NCBI GenBank assembly: GCA_030761205.1
Contig: JAULJL010000028.1
Coordinates: forward strand, 10,336,001-10,400,000
Origin: Fremontodendron californicum
Lineage: Eukaryota > Streptophyta > Magnoliopsida > Malvales > Malvaceae
DNA length: 64,000 bases
Direction of reading: 5' to 3'
A program made the position numbers and the translations under genes. Shown here in pieces: positions 45,139 to 57,334 of the stretch. Position 1 is the stretch's first letter, and the number at the start of each line of letters is the position of its first letter. The notes beneath the pieces were generated by a model that was given only the letters and a program-made list of their open reading frames with translations, did no database searches and was not told the origin of the DNA.

Positions 45139-48100
45139 GTCGCAACCTAAAAAATAATAAGTCTCATCGCAAGACTTTATTATTCGTTAAGCGTGACATT
45201 AAAAAAAACCGAAAAAAAATTCGACTTAATTCCTCTAGAAAAACGAAGGTTTTGAAAATAACCTTGAAAAAGACATGGAGTCGCCACCAATCTTTTTTGG
45301 CTAGGTGTGATCGGCCACCTATTAAAACCGATAAAACATTTTAAAATTAATTAAAATATTTTTTTGAAAACCAATTTTAAGTCTGCATTTTAAACCAGAG
45401 AAATCAAAGAAGCGACTTCGGGACTCGGTTACGTGTGGGGAAGGATTAGCACCCCCACAACGCCCGTATAAAACGGTACCTTATTAATCGTGTGTTATCT
45501 CAAGTGTCGGTAAAAAGTCGATTTTTAATTTAGTATTTCAAGTTAATTCCCAATTTTAAAAAAAATAATTCCATTTTTTATTGAAAATGATCCGGAATTT
45601 ATTAATTCAAAATTTTTCTATACTTCCCAACAAGCGTGGCAAAATATAGAAATTTTTATTATTTTGAAATTTTTTTCGAACCATTCTCATTTTAAAGAAG
45701 ATAATCCGTTATTAATGATAATTGATGATATCCTCCCCAGCAAACCCGACAGGAACTCATGAATTATTTTAGCTCGGGAATATCTTTATTTTATTGAAAA
45801 TCATTACCTTTTTCAAAATATTTTAAAAAATATGAATATGTGTGACATAAATAAAATGACATAGCAAAATCTAGATAATATAATGCAATCTAAATGGTAT
45901 GATATAATTTAAATGTCATAGCATATTCTAAATGAAATGAAATATCCTAAGTCACATGATATATTCTGAATGAAATGAAATAACTTAGGTAACATGATAT
46001 ATTATATATGAAATGAAATATTCTAAGTGACATAATATATTCTATATGAAATGAAATGACCTAGGTAACATGATATATTCTAAATGGAATAAAATGATTT
46101 AAATGACATGGCAAATATAAATGATATGGCATATAATTTAAATGACATGAAACATAAAATAATGCTATCATATAATATGCATGAAAATAAAAATAAAAAT
46201 AATAATGCATGAACATAGTATATGCTAAATAATGTGACAAAAATAAATAACTAAATAAAAGCATAGGATATCATGAAATATTCAAAACCATATAATCAAC
46301 AACATAACATCAAAAATATAAATAAAAAATAATAACAACATCATAGAAATTATCATAGCAAAAATCACATATTATATAAAATGCATGAATACGGAAAATG
46401 CAATGCATGAAAGTGTATTTTTTTTTAATTAATGAAATTCGTATATCTAAACAGATATCCGGTTACCTTAGGAAAATATATCAAATTAAATTTTCTAAAA
46501 TCAAAATACTTCGTGATTTGTTTGAAAACAATTTTGAAAGAAACTTGAATGAAGATTGAAACCCTAGCCAAACCCTTTAAAAATGGCTCCAGTTTCCTAA
46601 GTTTAAAATCCCGGACTTGACCGCTCTTAACCTGAGGTTTATAAAATTATTTTTAGAGTTTAAAAAGGTTTAAAAATTACCCTAAGACTGTAGCTAAAGT
46701 TTCTAACCAATCCCCTCTAAATGCCTTAGCCAAATTTAACAATTGTTTTTCTTTTGAATTCAAATCTGCCTCTACTATCCGGTTTTAAAACATGATTTTT
46801 TAACATATTTTTAAAAATTCAAAAAATATATAAAACAAATACTGGAGACTCAGAACATGTAAAACTACACGGTAAAAAATTGACTTAATTTTTTGATTAA
46901 AGATGACTTCCCAAAAAAATCAAGAAAGTCCGAGTACTGGGTGAAAAACTGTTTTGCCAAAACACATTTTTTTTGCCTTTGATAAAATCATTTAAAAATC
47001 AAAGTAAAAATGTTAGAGACTCTCCTAAAGACCCACAAACAGTAGTTAACACTTTTAAAAAGTTAGACAAAACTTCGCTAAGTAAAAAAAAAATCACAAA
47101 GGTAGAATAATCAATTTGACAACTCTTTAATTTTCCACAAGTATGCTCAAGTGAGGATGACTTTGAACTATTGGTTGGCCTAAGTCATAAATCATGTGGC
47201 ATGGACATGAAATGCATGAAAAATACAGCAAATATGATGCATGAAATGCATGATTTAAAACCTAAATGACATGAAAAATGCATGGCATCAATAAAATGAC
47301 CTAGACCTAAATAAACTTGCATGACATTTAATGCAACCTAGGTCTAAAATGCATGAATATGCATGGCAAAACAAACCAATCCTAAACCTAAAATATGCAT
47401 GGCAATAACAAAAACATATGGCATGCTTAAACAAAATACTCAATCAAATATCATGAAAATGCAAACCTATCAACTAACATAACAAAAATGCACACACAAA
47501 GCATACAATATGAGGGTGGCCGAATGGTCCCATGCTTAAAATGAGCATGGCATTTTCACAAACACATGATATACTAACATGCTTAGCTAAAGAATAACAC
47601 TCAAATCATGCAAATATAAAGTAAAAGCATGAAAACCAATAGGCATTTTCACAAACACATGGATTACAAAATATAAAACATAAACAAACTTAAACATTTT
47701 GAAAACAGAAAATCAAAAATGCAAGACAAGTAAAATAAACATGATAACAAGATAATAGACTCAAAAAATAGAAACAAGTAAGCAACCAAATTAAAACAAG
47801 CTTCATATTTATGCATTAGAAGAAGATTTAAAGCATCAAAACTTGTTAAATATCAAGAATAACATGAAATAAAAAATACAAACAGCAACTACCCAAAAAA
47901 TTAGGCCATTCGGCCATCTCAAAAACAAGAGGAAAAAAAAATTTCAAAAGCTTTTTACAAGAAAGAATCAAGAAGGAACTTAAAGAAGAATATTAAAAAC
48001 ATTTATTTAAAAAGAGAAATCAAAAGAAACTCACTAAAATAGTAATCAAAACAGCAAATCAAGAATGGAAAATCAAAGAAAGTGCAAGAGTATGGTGCTT

Positions 48101-49852
48101 AAAGCAACCTCTAGAAGCTACCTTTCAAGCTTTTTCTCTTCTAACTTTCTTTTCTTTACTAAACTTTTTTTTTTTGCCTTTCAACAATGGAGAGAAAAAT
48201 CAGCCACGAGAATAGAGAGTGAATAGCTGAAAAAATGAAAGAGAGAGGCTCCCTCTTTGTAGTGGCCGAATGCCCCCCCCAATGCTAGGATGTTGTCATT
48301 TTTTATTCAACCAATTTTCATCCAAAGGCCATTGATCCAAGATGTTTAAAATATGAAATTATCACCCTTAGATTAGGCCATCAGCTATCCACAATTACAG
48401 CTGTTCAAGAATCTTAAGCCATTATGTTGACACTCTTCCTCTTCATGCATTGGTCCATGTGGCTTATTTGCAAAGGCTTGATAAAAAAATAACTACCTTC
48501 CTCTTCATTGTTGGTCTTTTGATTAAAAATCAGAAAATATCTACCCATCCTTGGGCCTTGGCCTGCTAACCCCTCTTCTTCCAGCCCATGCTTCATTTTT
48601 TTAAAAGACAAAAAAAGCCATTCTCGATTTCTTGGGTAAAATGACCTTTTTGCCCCCAAACATAAATAAATAGCAAACGGACTCCAAATTCAAATTTTCT
48701 TTTTTCAATGTCCATTTTCTATTTATTTGGATTTTTCTTCCAAAATTGCTTTTTGTGCTCCCAAACTTTACCATTTTTTAAACGAGCTCCAAATCCAGAT
48801 TTTTCTTCACCAATATCTTCCAAATAATTTAAAAGTGTGATCTGAAAGTTTTCATAATTTTTGGAACTCATTTGGTATTTTTTTCGGGATTTATCTGCTT
48901 GAATTACTACATAGGGGGCTCGGGATTTGGCCATTTTGCAAACGAACTCCGAATCCGGATTTTCTTTCGCCAATTTCTTCCAAATAATTTAAAAATGAGA
49001 TTTACAAATTTTCAGATTTTTGGAGTTCATTTACTATTTTTTCGGGATTTATCTTCTTGAATTTCTGCATAGGGGACCTGGGATTTGGCCATTTTGCAAA
49101 CGAACTCCGAATTAAGATTTTCTTTCTCCAATCTCTTCTAAATGATTCAAGAATGAGATCTGCAATTTTTTAGAATTTTTGGAGTTCATTTGCTATTTTT
49201 TTCCAGATTTTTCAATTTTGCCTTTTTGCCTCCAAAACCCGGTTTTGCTCAAAACAAGTCCGATTTTTAGATTTTCTTCAAACTGAGCCTTGGGCTATCC
49301 TTTTTTAATCACTCCTCATCCATTAGGGGCTTTAAGTCTTACCTAATCGGGCCATTTCTGTAATTCTTTCCAATTTCACCGAAATCCACTAAAAATCCTA
49401 ATTTTCGATTTTCTCCCGGATTGACTTTTCTTTCAAGTGGCTTCTCCGTTACTCGTAGTCAGTGCTTATCTTTCATTTGGAACTTTCAATTTCAATCAAT
49501 TTGATCGTTTAAGCAATTTTCTCCAAATTTCCCGGATTAGAGTTTCGCTTTCACTGAATCTCCATAACCTAACTTCCGAACTCCATATCTTTCAATGTAG
49601 ACCTCGGATTATTAAAATTCTTTCGCCATTTTTCAATTGAACTTCAAATCTTGATTTTGAAAGTGGGTTGACTTTTTCAGTAGTTGACTTTTTGGGGTTG
49701 ACTTTTTCAAGTTTGACTTTTTATACTCACCTTCTTAGAGTAAGTCTCGGAGTACCACCTGTAGAATGAAAAAAGCTTTTTACATTCTGAAACATCAATT
49801 TAGGAAGAAAACATACCTGTTTTAGTGGTCCGGACAAAATTAGGTGTCTACA
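45139..49852 (-). mobile_element. Giant solo LTR (4.7 kb), Ogre/Tat-like
   Basis: On the minus strand it starts TGTAGACACCTAATTTTGTCC-type sequence at 49852 and ends at 45139 with GGTTGCGAC. It is flanked by AAGAA on both sides (45134-45138, 49853-49857). Near its 3' end are blocks tggtggcgactccatg, tcgggactcggttacg (plus strand) and caccccacaacgcccg-like words known from Ogre/Tat gypsy LTRs. No gag-pol or second LTR follows, so it is a solo LTR. The size and lineage are striking but the lineage is from recall. Small frames in it (46061, 48414, 48719, 48872, 49437) are not supported as genes. Confidence 0.82.
48690..49225. repeat. Three tandem units of about 159 bp inside the giant LTR
   Basis: The word aacga(a/g)ctcc-aatc recurs at 48781, 48941 and 49099, each with ttggagttcattt-ctattttttc-ggattt and cttccaaataattta-a around it. 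The same kind of repeat, in the other orientation, is at 63350-63830 in the second LTR. Confidence 0.78.
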
Positions 49853-49857
49853 AAGAA

Positions 49858-50762
49858 TATTCAAATATTCATATAGTTTAATATTTAGCTTCCTAAAAAT
49901 ATTTAAATTTAAAAACTTAAATATAAAAAAAATTTGTAATAAGTTAAAGATAAATTAAAAAATCCAACTTCATAAAAAATTAAAATAAAATTTAATTTAA
50001 AAAATAATTCCAATAATATTTCAAAATAATGAATTAATTAGTAATAATTTAAAGAACAACTTGACAAATGGCCAAACCATTGTGATGATTTTTTTTTTAT
50101 TTTAAATTTATTGAATCTGCAATATGCTGAAATCTGTCCAGACCAAAGCAAATTAATAAAAAAAATAAAATGCAAGAAACCGTATTAAAAAAAAAACTTA
50201 CCAAATAGGAAAAACCTTTGTTGAAGTTTTTTAAAACTATTGAATTTGCAATATTCCGAAAACTTCCCTGAGAATGAGATACGATAGTGAATGAAAAAAT
50301 CAAAACTATTTAAAAAAGAAGAAGTAAGAAACTGTATTCAAAAACAAAAAACAATGGTTAACAAAGTATTACTCAATATTTGTTGTTTTGAAAAAAATAA
50401 TAGCTAAAACATTTATTTTATAGTGAGAAGTCATAGCTTTAATTGATATATAACTACATTACTAATTACATGAGAATTACTCTCATTGACCAATTGGCAT
50501 AATTTTAATTAGAGTGAAAGTGTAATTCAACAGGGATATGAGGAGTTTGTATTAATTATAAAGAGAAATTGTTTATGTACCAAAAAAAGAGAAATTGTAT
50601 TTTATTTATAACTGATTAAGTATTCATTAAAAAACTTATACAAACATGGATTAAATGAATAAAATAAAAAATAAACAAATCAGAGACAATAATCAAACAT
50701 ACTAATGAGCACGGTAACTGTACCAAACAAAAATGCTAGTTTCTCATTGGTAAGGAAACCTA

Positions 50763-50808
<46 letters not shown>

Positions 50809-51233
50809 TAACCAATGATTATAATTTAAAGAAATGAAATTATCCTTATCTTATTTTAGTCGAATATTTGGATAACTTTTTTTTTTTTAAAAAAATAATC
50901 CTTATTTTATAAATATATAATAAAATAATAAAATTTTATTCTAATGGTTATTAAGTACTATAATAAACAATAATGAGTGTTATCGTCAGTTCAAATTTTT
51001 TTTCACATTCATGTTTTTATATAATTATAGATACAGTAAAATCAACTTTTTTTTTCCTTAAACTCGATAAAAGATGATTTAAAAAAAAAAAAAGGGACGA
51101 GGGAACTACTTTTAAAACTCGATTTTACTTGTGGTATTTTTTAATTTCACCAGTGAATTTAAACTTTTGTTATATGTTCATTTAATAATTATATTTCACC
51201 GAAATATAAAATAGTTTTCCTAAAATGTAAGTA
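49858..51233. other. Intergenic AT-rich DNA with a (TA)20 tract
   Basis: A TA microsatellite is at 50765-50805. Two similar stretches (about 50090-50190 and 50215-50340, each with ttgaa-ttgcaatat-c-gaaa and a aagaaac-gtat-aaaaa end) form a degenerate direct duplication. No gene is seen. Confidence 0.45.
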
Positions 51234-51241
51234 GTTATAAA

Positions 51242-51685
51242 TAGGGGTGTAAACAAGACACCTGTACTCGCAAGCTACTCGAGTTCGACTCGAAAAAAAC
51301 TCGAATTCGATTCGGTTATTATCGAGCCGAGCTCGAGCTCAAGCAGCTCGAGCTATCGAGCGAGCCGAGTTCGAGTATCTTAATACCCGATTCGAGCAGC
51401 TCGCGAGCCTAATCGAGCTCTTTTTTTTTATTTATAATATTTTTATTATTAATTTACTATTTTACCCTTAATATATATATATATACATACTTAAAAACCC
51501 TTAATTCGAGCTCGAGCTCGAGTATATAAACGAGCCTAATCGAGTCGAGCTCGAATAGTTCGATTTTATCTCGAGCCGAGCTCGAGCTTAAAAAATGATA
51601 CTCGATCGAGCTCGAACCGAGCTTCGAGCCTCGAGTTTCGAATCGAGCTCGAGCTCGAGCTCGGCTCGGCTCGATTACAGCCCTA
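51242..51685. mobile_element. hAT-like MITE with ctcgag-rich body (family C)
   Basis: Ends TAGGGGTGTAA / TTACAGCCCTA are inverted. Flanked by 8-bp gttataaa (51234-51241) / gttataac (51686-51693), 7 of 8. The body is packed with cgagctcgagc words in both orientations. The minus-strand frame across it is produced by the simple repeats. Confidence 0.85.
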
Positions 51686-51839
51686 GTTATAACATGAGGA
51701 CGAGTTTTTTTTTTTTCCTTCCCGCAAGGTGCGTGTAACTTGTAAGCCCCTGCTTGCCAGGGAATCCAATATGCTTCTTCTACTTGCATAATCACATTAT
51801 TAATTTGTACATAGAGGAATTTTGAGTTTTTTTATTTTT

Positions 51840-52290
51840 TATTTTTTTATGCTCTTGACTACTAACCATTGAATAAAAAATTAGATTTATAAAAAACTAT
51901 TGACTTGTCCGATCCGATAACATACATAAAATTAAAAAAATATTGAATCAGTCAAACACCCAATTGAATCAAATTAAATCAGATCGATTCAATGTTGAAC
52001 CAATTATTTTTATTATTATTTTAAATTTCAAAAAGTTTTTATAAATAATGAAATTTAAAACATTGACCCCTTAAAATTAATTAAAGATTTAACCATTGAA
52101 TCTAATGTAAGTTGTTTGTTTAATATTTACTACATTTAATATTATTTAATACTTAAAAATCAAAATTTTAATTTTTTAATCGAACCAATCAGTTGAACAA
52201 ATCAGATCAATTGAATTAAAAATAAAAAATCTCTCCGATTCAACATTCAATATGATTTTTTTTCGGACCAAAAAAAAAATGATTTTTTTA
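51840..52290. repeat. Decayed repeat with aatcagatcgattcaa words
   Basis: Left (gacttgtccgatccgat, caattgaatcaaattaaatc) and right (aatcagttgaacaaatcagatc, ctccgattcaac) parts are loosely inverted, like family G. Boundaries unclear. Confidence 0.4.
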
Positions 52291-52690
52291 ACATTGATAC
52301 TGACCCATTAAAAATCAAATAAACCCTTAAAAATACCAAGACTGTTTATGATAAGCTTTATAATAAAAATTATTACACAAAGATAATTTCAAAACTGTGA
52401 GCTAATTAAATTCAAACTCATCATATCGGTCACAAATAAGCTAAAAGGTCACTTTTTTTGCTTTCTAAAAAGTTAAATAAAAAAATTTGATTTTTTATTA
52501 TAACATAAAATAAAAAATACATAAAATATGTCCAAATTAAAGCTAATCCGAATTTGAAAAATCTTGAATCGAAAACAATCCAAATTCAAAAAAATTCGAA
52601 TCCGATATGATCTGAATATAAATTAAAGAATTCGAATTTGAAAAATTCAAATTTGAAATAACGCAAAAAGGAGAGTTAGAAACTTGAAAG

Positions 52691-52970
52691 TAGACCTGTT
52701 CATGGCTTGAGCTAGAACTCGAATTTTTTTCTTGCTTACCTAGATTCGGTTCAAATTGTTGTTCATAATATTAAAAAAATAAAAAATTATTTTTATTTTT
52801 ATATTAATATTTATATATTTTTATAATTAAATTTAAATAAAAAATAAATATTTTAATAAATAAATAATAAATCAAATTGAATCGAATCGAATCAATCTAA
52901 ATTATAAAAATTTTATTTAAATCTAATTCAATACAAAATAAACAGAATAAACTGACTCATAAGCATGTCA
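52691..52970. mobile_element. hAT-like MITE, family A
   Basis: Ends tagacctgttcatgg / cataagcatgtca are inverted. Flanked by cttgaaag (52683-52690) / cttgcaag (52971-52978), 7 of 8. Confidence 0.7.
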
Positions 52971-52978
52971 CTTGCAAG

Positions 52979-53774
52979 TCGGAACATTTAGAAAGTTTAA
53001 TTAATGAACAGTTATATTGACACAATATTATTGACTTTAAAAAGTGATTAATTAAATTGAAAGGACTGTGATTGGACCCCTTAGCATACATTGCGTCTAA
53101 AACTGCCCTGCCCAAATGTTGCTGTCACTCAAATAGCATTTTTGAATCCTCTAAACTTTGATAAAAAAACATCAAATCAGGAGAAAAGCCAGTGTTAACA
53201 TAAAATGGGTCTTACATTATCTCAAAGTAATTGCCCTTATCACTTGCCCTATATAGACATCTTAATTATTGACCTACTTACTGTACATTTGGCATTTATT
53301 CCCTTCATTATTTCACAAAACCAATTTTCTTTTCTCCCCTCTGCTTTATTTTTTTAAGATCCAATTAATCGATGTTTATAAATATCAATTAAAAGTTATT
53401 TAATTATTAATTTAAATTTTTTATTTTTGTATTTAATACATTATTTTATTAAATTTAAAAATAAATAAATCATTAATTATAATTTTATATATATATATAT
53501 CACTTTAACCGGTGGCAATTAATATTTCTATTCTTTTAAACGAATGTTTTAAGATATTTTTTAAAGTTATTATATATAATAATATTTTAAATCAATACAT
53601 TGTAAATGATGAATAAAATTATTAATTATTGTATTTAATACAATATTTTACTATATAAATAACATATTAACTAATTTTAAAAAATATCCTAAAAACATTT
53701 ATTATCATAAACTTTTTTATTTAATGATTTTGGGGACGAGTGTTTGTTAGTTTTTCCTTTGTTGTAGTATATTG
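52979..53774. other. Intergenic DNA, no gene seen
   Basis: 53060-53340 looks low-copy (less repetitive, mixed composition) but no frame or RNA is recognisable. Confidence 0.4.
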
Positions 53775-54078
53775 TAGACTTCTCATAGGTCTGATCGCAA
53801 CTTGGATAATTTTTTTTTTTATTTTTTTTTTACACCAAGTTTGGTTTTGGGCAAGTCGGCGGGCTCGTTTTATTATTTAAATAATATTAAAAATAAAAAA
53901 ATTATTTTATATTAATATTAATATATTTTTATAATTAAATATAAATAAAAAATATTTTTTTATTATTTAAATAATGATTCGGGCTAGCTCAAAATGAAAA
54001 AAAACTCTGTCCAAGCCCGACCCAATATAGGTCGAGCTTGTCGGACAGGACAGGCAACCCGACCCTTGAGTAAGTCTA
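53775..54078. mobile_element. hAT-like MITE, family A (best-preserved copy)
   Basis: Ends tagacttctcataggtctg / gacccttgagtaagtcta are inverted. Flanked by a perfect 8-bp duplication gtatattg (53767-53774, 54079-54086). 304 bp with an AT-rich core. Confidence 0.85.
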
Positions 54079-54086
54079 GTATATTG

Positions 54087-54818
54087 TTAATATATATCTT
54101 CATATACATGATTAATATTTACTTTCCAATACATATTTAATCACCATTTAAAATATGACTTTCACAATTAATGAATGGATCATATACAAATGAATAATAA
54201 TAATAAATGTATTAAAAAATTGATAAAAAAGTAATGAAGTAAATCCTAACCCATGAAAATACATACATATATGTTTTAATTCGTTCATGCATTTTTTTAT
54301 GTAAAATGATAGCATTTTTTTTATTTTATTTCTAAATTATCCTTATACATCAAAATTAATGTGAGTAAATGCTTCAAATCTTACGTTTTAAGATTTTTTT
54401 TTTGAATTATAATCCAAAAATGTATCAATATTACAAATATATCATGTATGCATGTTAGTTAATACTAGAGCATATGTAGGTTGATGTCGGTACAATACTT
54501 TTTAGGTGTAAAGAATATAAACTTTATTATGTTATGAAATTGCCACTTCAAAGGTTTTATGATTAAACAAATTAAATTCTAAATTTAGTTAATATTAATT
54601 AGTTTTTAATGAAAATCTACCCCCCCCCCCCCAAAAAAAAAAAAAACGAGTTGGTAAGTTTTCAAGTGGCAAATGCTTTTTATTGATTCAGAAAGAAAGA
54701 AGTACTCCTTTGATTTATTCAACCATATTTGGAAGAGTCCTGACTCTTGTAGCTTATAGCATGAAAGCAAACAAAAGTTTGGATGTATTTCCTGGCAGCT
54801 GGAAGCAACTTTGCTAAC

Positions 54819-54881
<63 letters not shown>

Positions 54882-55194
54882 TTAGGGTTATATATATATA
54901 TATATCTAAAAATAAAAAGAAAATCAACTTATACCAATGTAAAATTAATTAATTTTATATATTTTTATAATTTCATCTATAATTGAAATTTTAACAAATT
55001 AACTTTTAAATTTAATAATATAATCGCACATGTACATAAAATTTTGAATCGATTTGATATTTATATCATATAAATCGAAAGTATCATTTTTCTTGTTCAT
55101 ATTTAACGTTTGATTTTTTTTTTTTTACATAAACAACTAGTTTGACAGTTTTACTTTATTCAAAATTTGACGTGCACCATTACATGAATAAAAC
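54087..55194. other. Intergenic DNA with (TA)n and telomere-like words
   Basis: (TA)27 at 54824-54877 runs into tagggtttagggtta (54876-54890), two telomere-type units, then more TA. A C-run of 12 followed by an A-run is at about 54620-54645. No gene is seen. Confidence 0.5.
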
Positions 55195-55202
55195 ATCAAA
55201 TA

Positions 55203-55421
55203 TAAATATAGTAATTTGTGTATTCATATTATGTTCGTGTATTTTTTTGTATCATAATTATGTTTAAGGTGTTATATATTATATAAATTTTGACACATTA
55301 ATAATTTGTGCTATATAGATTTTGACACGTTCGTGTATTCGTGTCGTGTTCGTGTTATTTTTTTCATGTCGTGTCATGTTTTAAATATTTTTTTCGTATC
55401 TATCCAATATTGCCAAGTCTA
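55203..55421. mobile_element. hAT-like MITE, family B
   Basis: Flanked by a perfect 8-bp duplication atcaaata (55195-55202, 55422-55429). The right end ccaagtcta and interior (ttaaggtgttatat, attttgacac, cgtgtattcgtgtcgtgttcg) match 2102-2339; the left end is eroded. Confidence 0.75.
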
Positions 55422-55579
55422 ATCAAATACAATGGTCGAATTAAACAAATATAAACTGTATAAAAAATTACGAAAGCATGTAAAGCTAAATTAATTTATA
55501 CTAATGTAAGTGGATCCTCTCTCTCTATCTATATTCCCATAAATATCCAATACAATTTAATGATTTTCAAGTTTTATGC

Positions 55580-55750
55580 TATGTTATTCGGATTCGAGAT
55601 AAGTGTCAGATACATGTATGTGTTTAATACGAATATACTTATTTTTTTTTATATATATTTGAAAGATTATACTCTATATTCATGTCGAATTATATATATC
55701 AAATATAAATATCGAATATAAATACTTTAAAAAAAATTCAGATAACAAAA
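55580..55750. mobile_element. Mutator-like MITE, family D
   Basis: tatgttattcggattcgag on the left and ttcagataacaaaa on the right are inverted family-D ends. Interior aagtgtcagatacatgtatg and tcgaatataaatactttaaa match other copies. TSD weak (6 of 9). Confidence 0.55.
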
Positions 55751-56506
55751 GTATTATCAAAGTAGCTAAAAATCTGTTTCCAAACCAAAGAATGGTCCTA
55801 AAAGGTAGAATTAAATGTGCATGAAATTAAAATAGGAGCAACCTACATGTCTACCGTTTGGCCTGTTGGAACTTTAGTAAAGGTGTTCTGAAAGTACTGT
55901 AAAGAGAAATTAAGATAATGTTTAGCAAATTATAATGCAGAAGTACTGTAAATGTAGAAAACTATTTGATAATACTTTAACTTATTTATAATAAATAAAA
56001 AAGAATCAATTATATTAAATTAAATCATAAAATTTTGAATGAAAAAATAAATAAAATATTTTATTAATTAAAAAATAGAAAAATTAATGAAATCAAGATA
56101 CAAAATGAACCGATTAAAAAATATTTTAAAAAATATAATTCTCTCTATAATTTTATGAATTACTAAAGGATAAAATGGGAATATAAAAAAAATATTATTA
56201 AATATTTGTTGCTATATATTAGCACGTTTTAATAAATTTTGTTTTAGAACTTCGTGTAAAATTAAGATCTAGTAGATAGAGCTAAACCATTTGATTATGC
56301 TTTTTTTTTAATAGAAAAATGGGAAAATTTGAAAAACAAGTCATCCATTGAGAATTATTATTCAATGATCTAATAGCATGAAATAATTTGTAAAAAGAAA
56401 ATGAAGAAAAATGAAATTGTTAGGAAAAAAGTTGTAAAGACAAAATTACTCTTAATAAAATAACTTTATTCCTATTCATTTTTTCCTCAATCATTCCTCT
56501 CTTTCG
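55751..56506. other. Intergenic AT-rich DNA, no gene seen
   Basis: No recognisable gene or bounded element. Confidence 0.4.
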
Positions 56507-56514
56507 TTTGTTCC

Positions 56515-57257
56515 TAGGGCTGTAAATGAACCGAGCTTGAACGAACAAGCCTTTGTTCGTGTTCGTTTATTTATTTTTGAGCTTGTTCGTGTTCGGTTCG
56601 TGTTCGTTAAGGATTTTCAAATTGTGTTCAAGCTCTGTTCGTTTAAAATTGAGTGTGTTCGTGTTCGTTTATTTAATGTTCACGAACAAGTTCATTTAAT
56701 GTTCACGAACAAGTTCGTGAACATTAAATGAACATGTTTATGAACATATAATTGAACATGTTCGCGAACAATTAAAAAAAAATGTTCATGAACAATAAAT
56801 AAACAAACAAATATAAAACAAGTCAATTTTATATAATTATTAAATATAGAATAATAAAATACAAACATAATTAAATTAAATTTATTACTAAATTATTAAA
56901 TTTAAGTTATTAAATAATATTAATTATATTATAAATAAAATAAAATAAAATAAAATACAAATAATAATATTAATATTAATATTAATATTAATATTAATAT
57001 TAATATTAATTATATTATAAACGAAAATAAACGAGCTTTAAACAAACTAATAAACGAGCTTGAAACGAACCATAAACGAGCTTGTTCGTGAACATAAACG
57101 AACCGAACACACATCTGTTCGAGCTCGGTTCGTTTAATAAACGAACATTAAAATTGTGTTCATAATCGTTTATTTAGCTTAATAAACGAACATAAACGAA
57201 CAGAAATCGAACGGTTCACGAACGGTTCGTCGAACGCTTTGTTCGTTTACAGCCATA
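56515..57257. mobile_element. hAT-like MITE with gttcgtg-rich arms (family C)
   Basis: Ends TAGGGCTGTAA / TTACAGCCATA are inverted. Flanked by a perfect 8-bp duplication tttgttcc (56507-56514, 57258-57265). The arms are built of gttcgtgttcg / cgaacataaacga words facing each other around an AT-rich core with an (aatatt)n run at about 56968-57008. Confidence 0.88.
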
Positions 57258-57334
57258 TTTGTTCCTCTTAGACTTTCCTCTCCTTCTCCACCATTCTCAC
57301 TCAACTCCCCTCTCTCACCATTCTCACCCATTGT

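Noticed and set aside
44973..45344. 123-codon frame rich in Lys, Asn and Ile
   Set aside because: Composition reflects AT-rich DNA, and the second half is inside the giant LTR.
48414..49640. Frames of 60-85 codons within the giant LTR
   Set aside because: They arise from the 159-bp repeat and flanking LTR sequence; no domain is seen.
51457..51795. 112-codon minus-strand frame rich in Glu, Leu and Arg
   Set aside because: It is produced by the cgagct simple-repeat arms of the hAT-like MITE.
56537..56731. 64-codon frame of VRV/FEL-type repeats
   Set aside because: It is produced by the gttcgtg arms of the MITE at 56515-57257.
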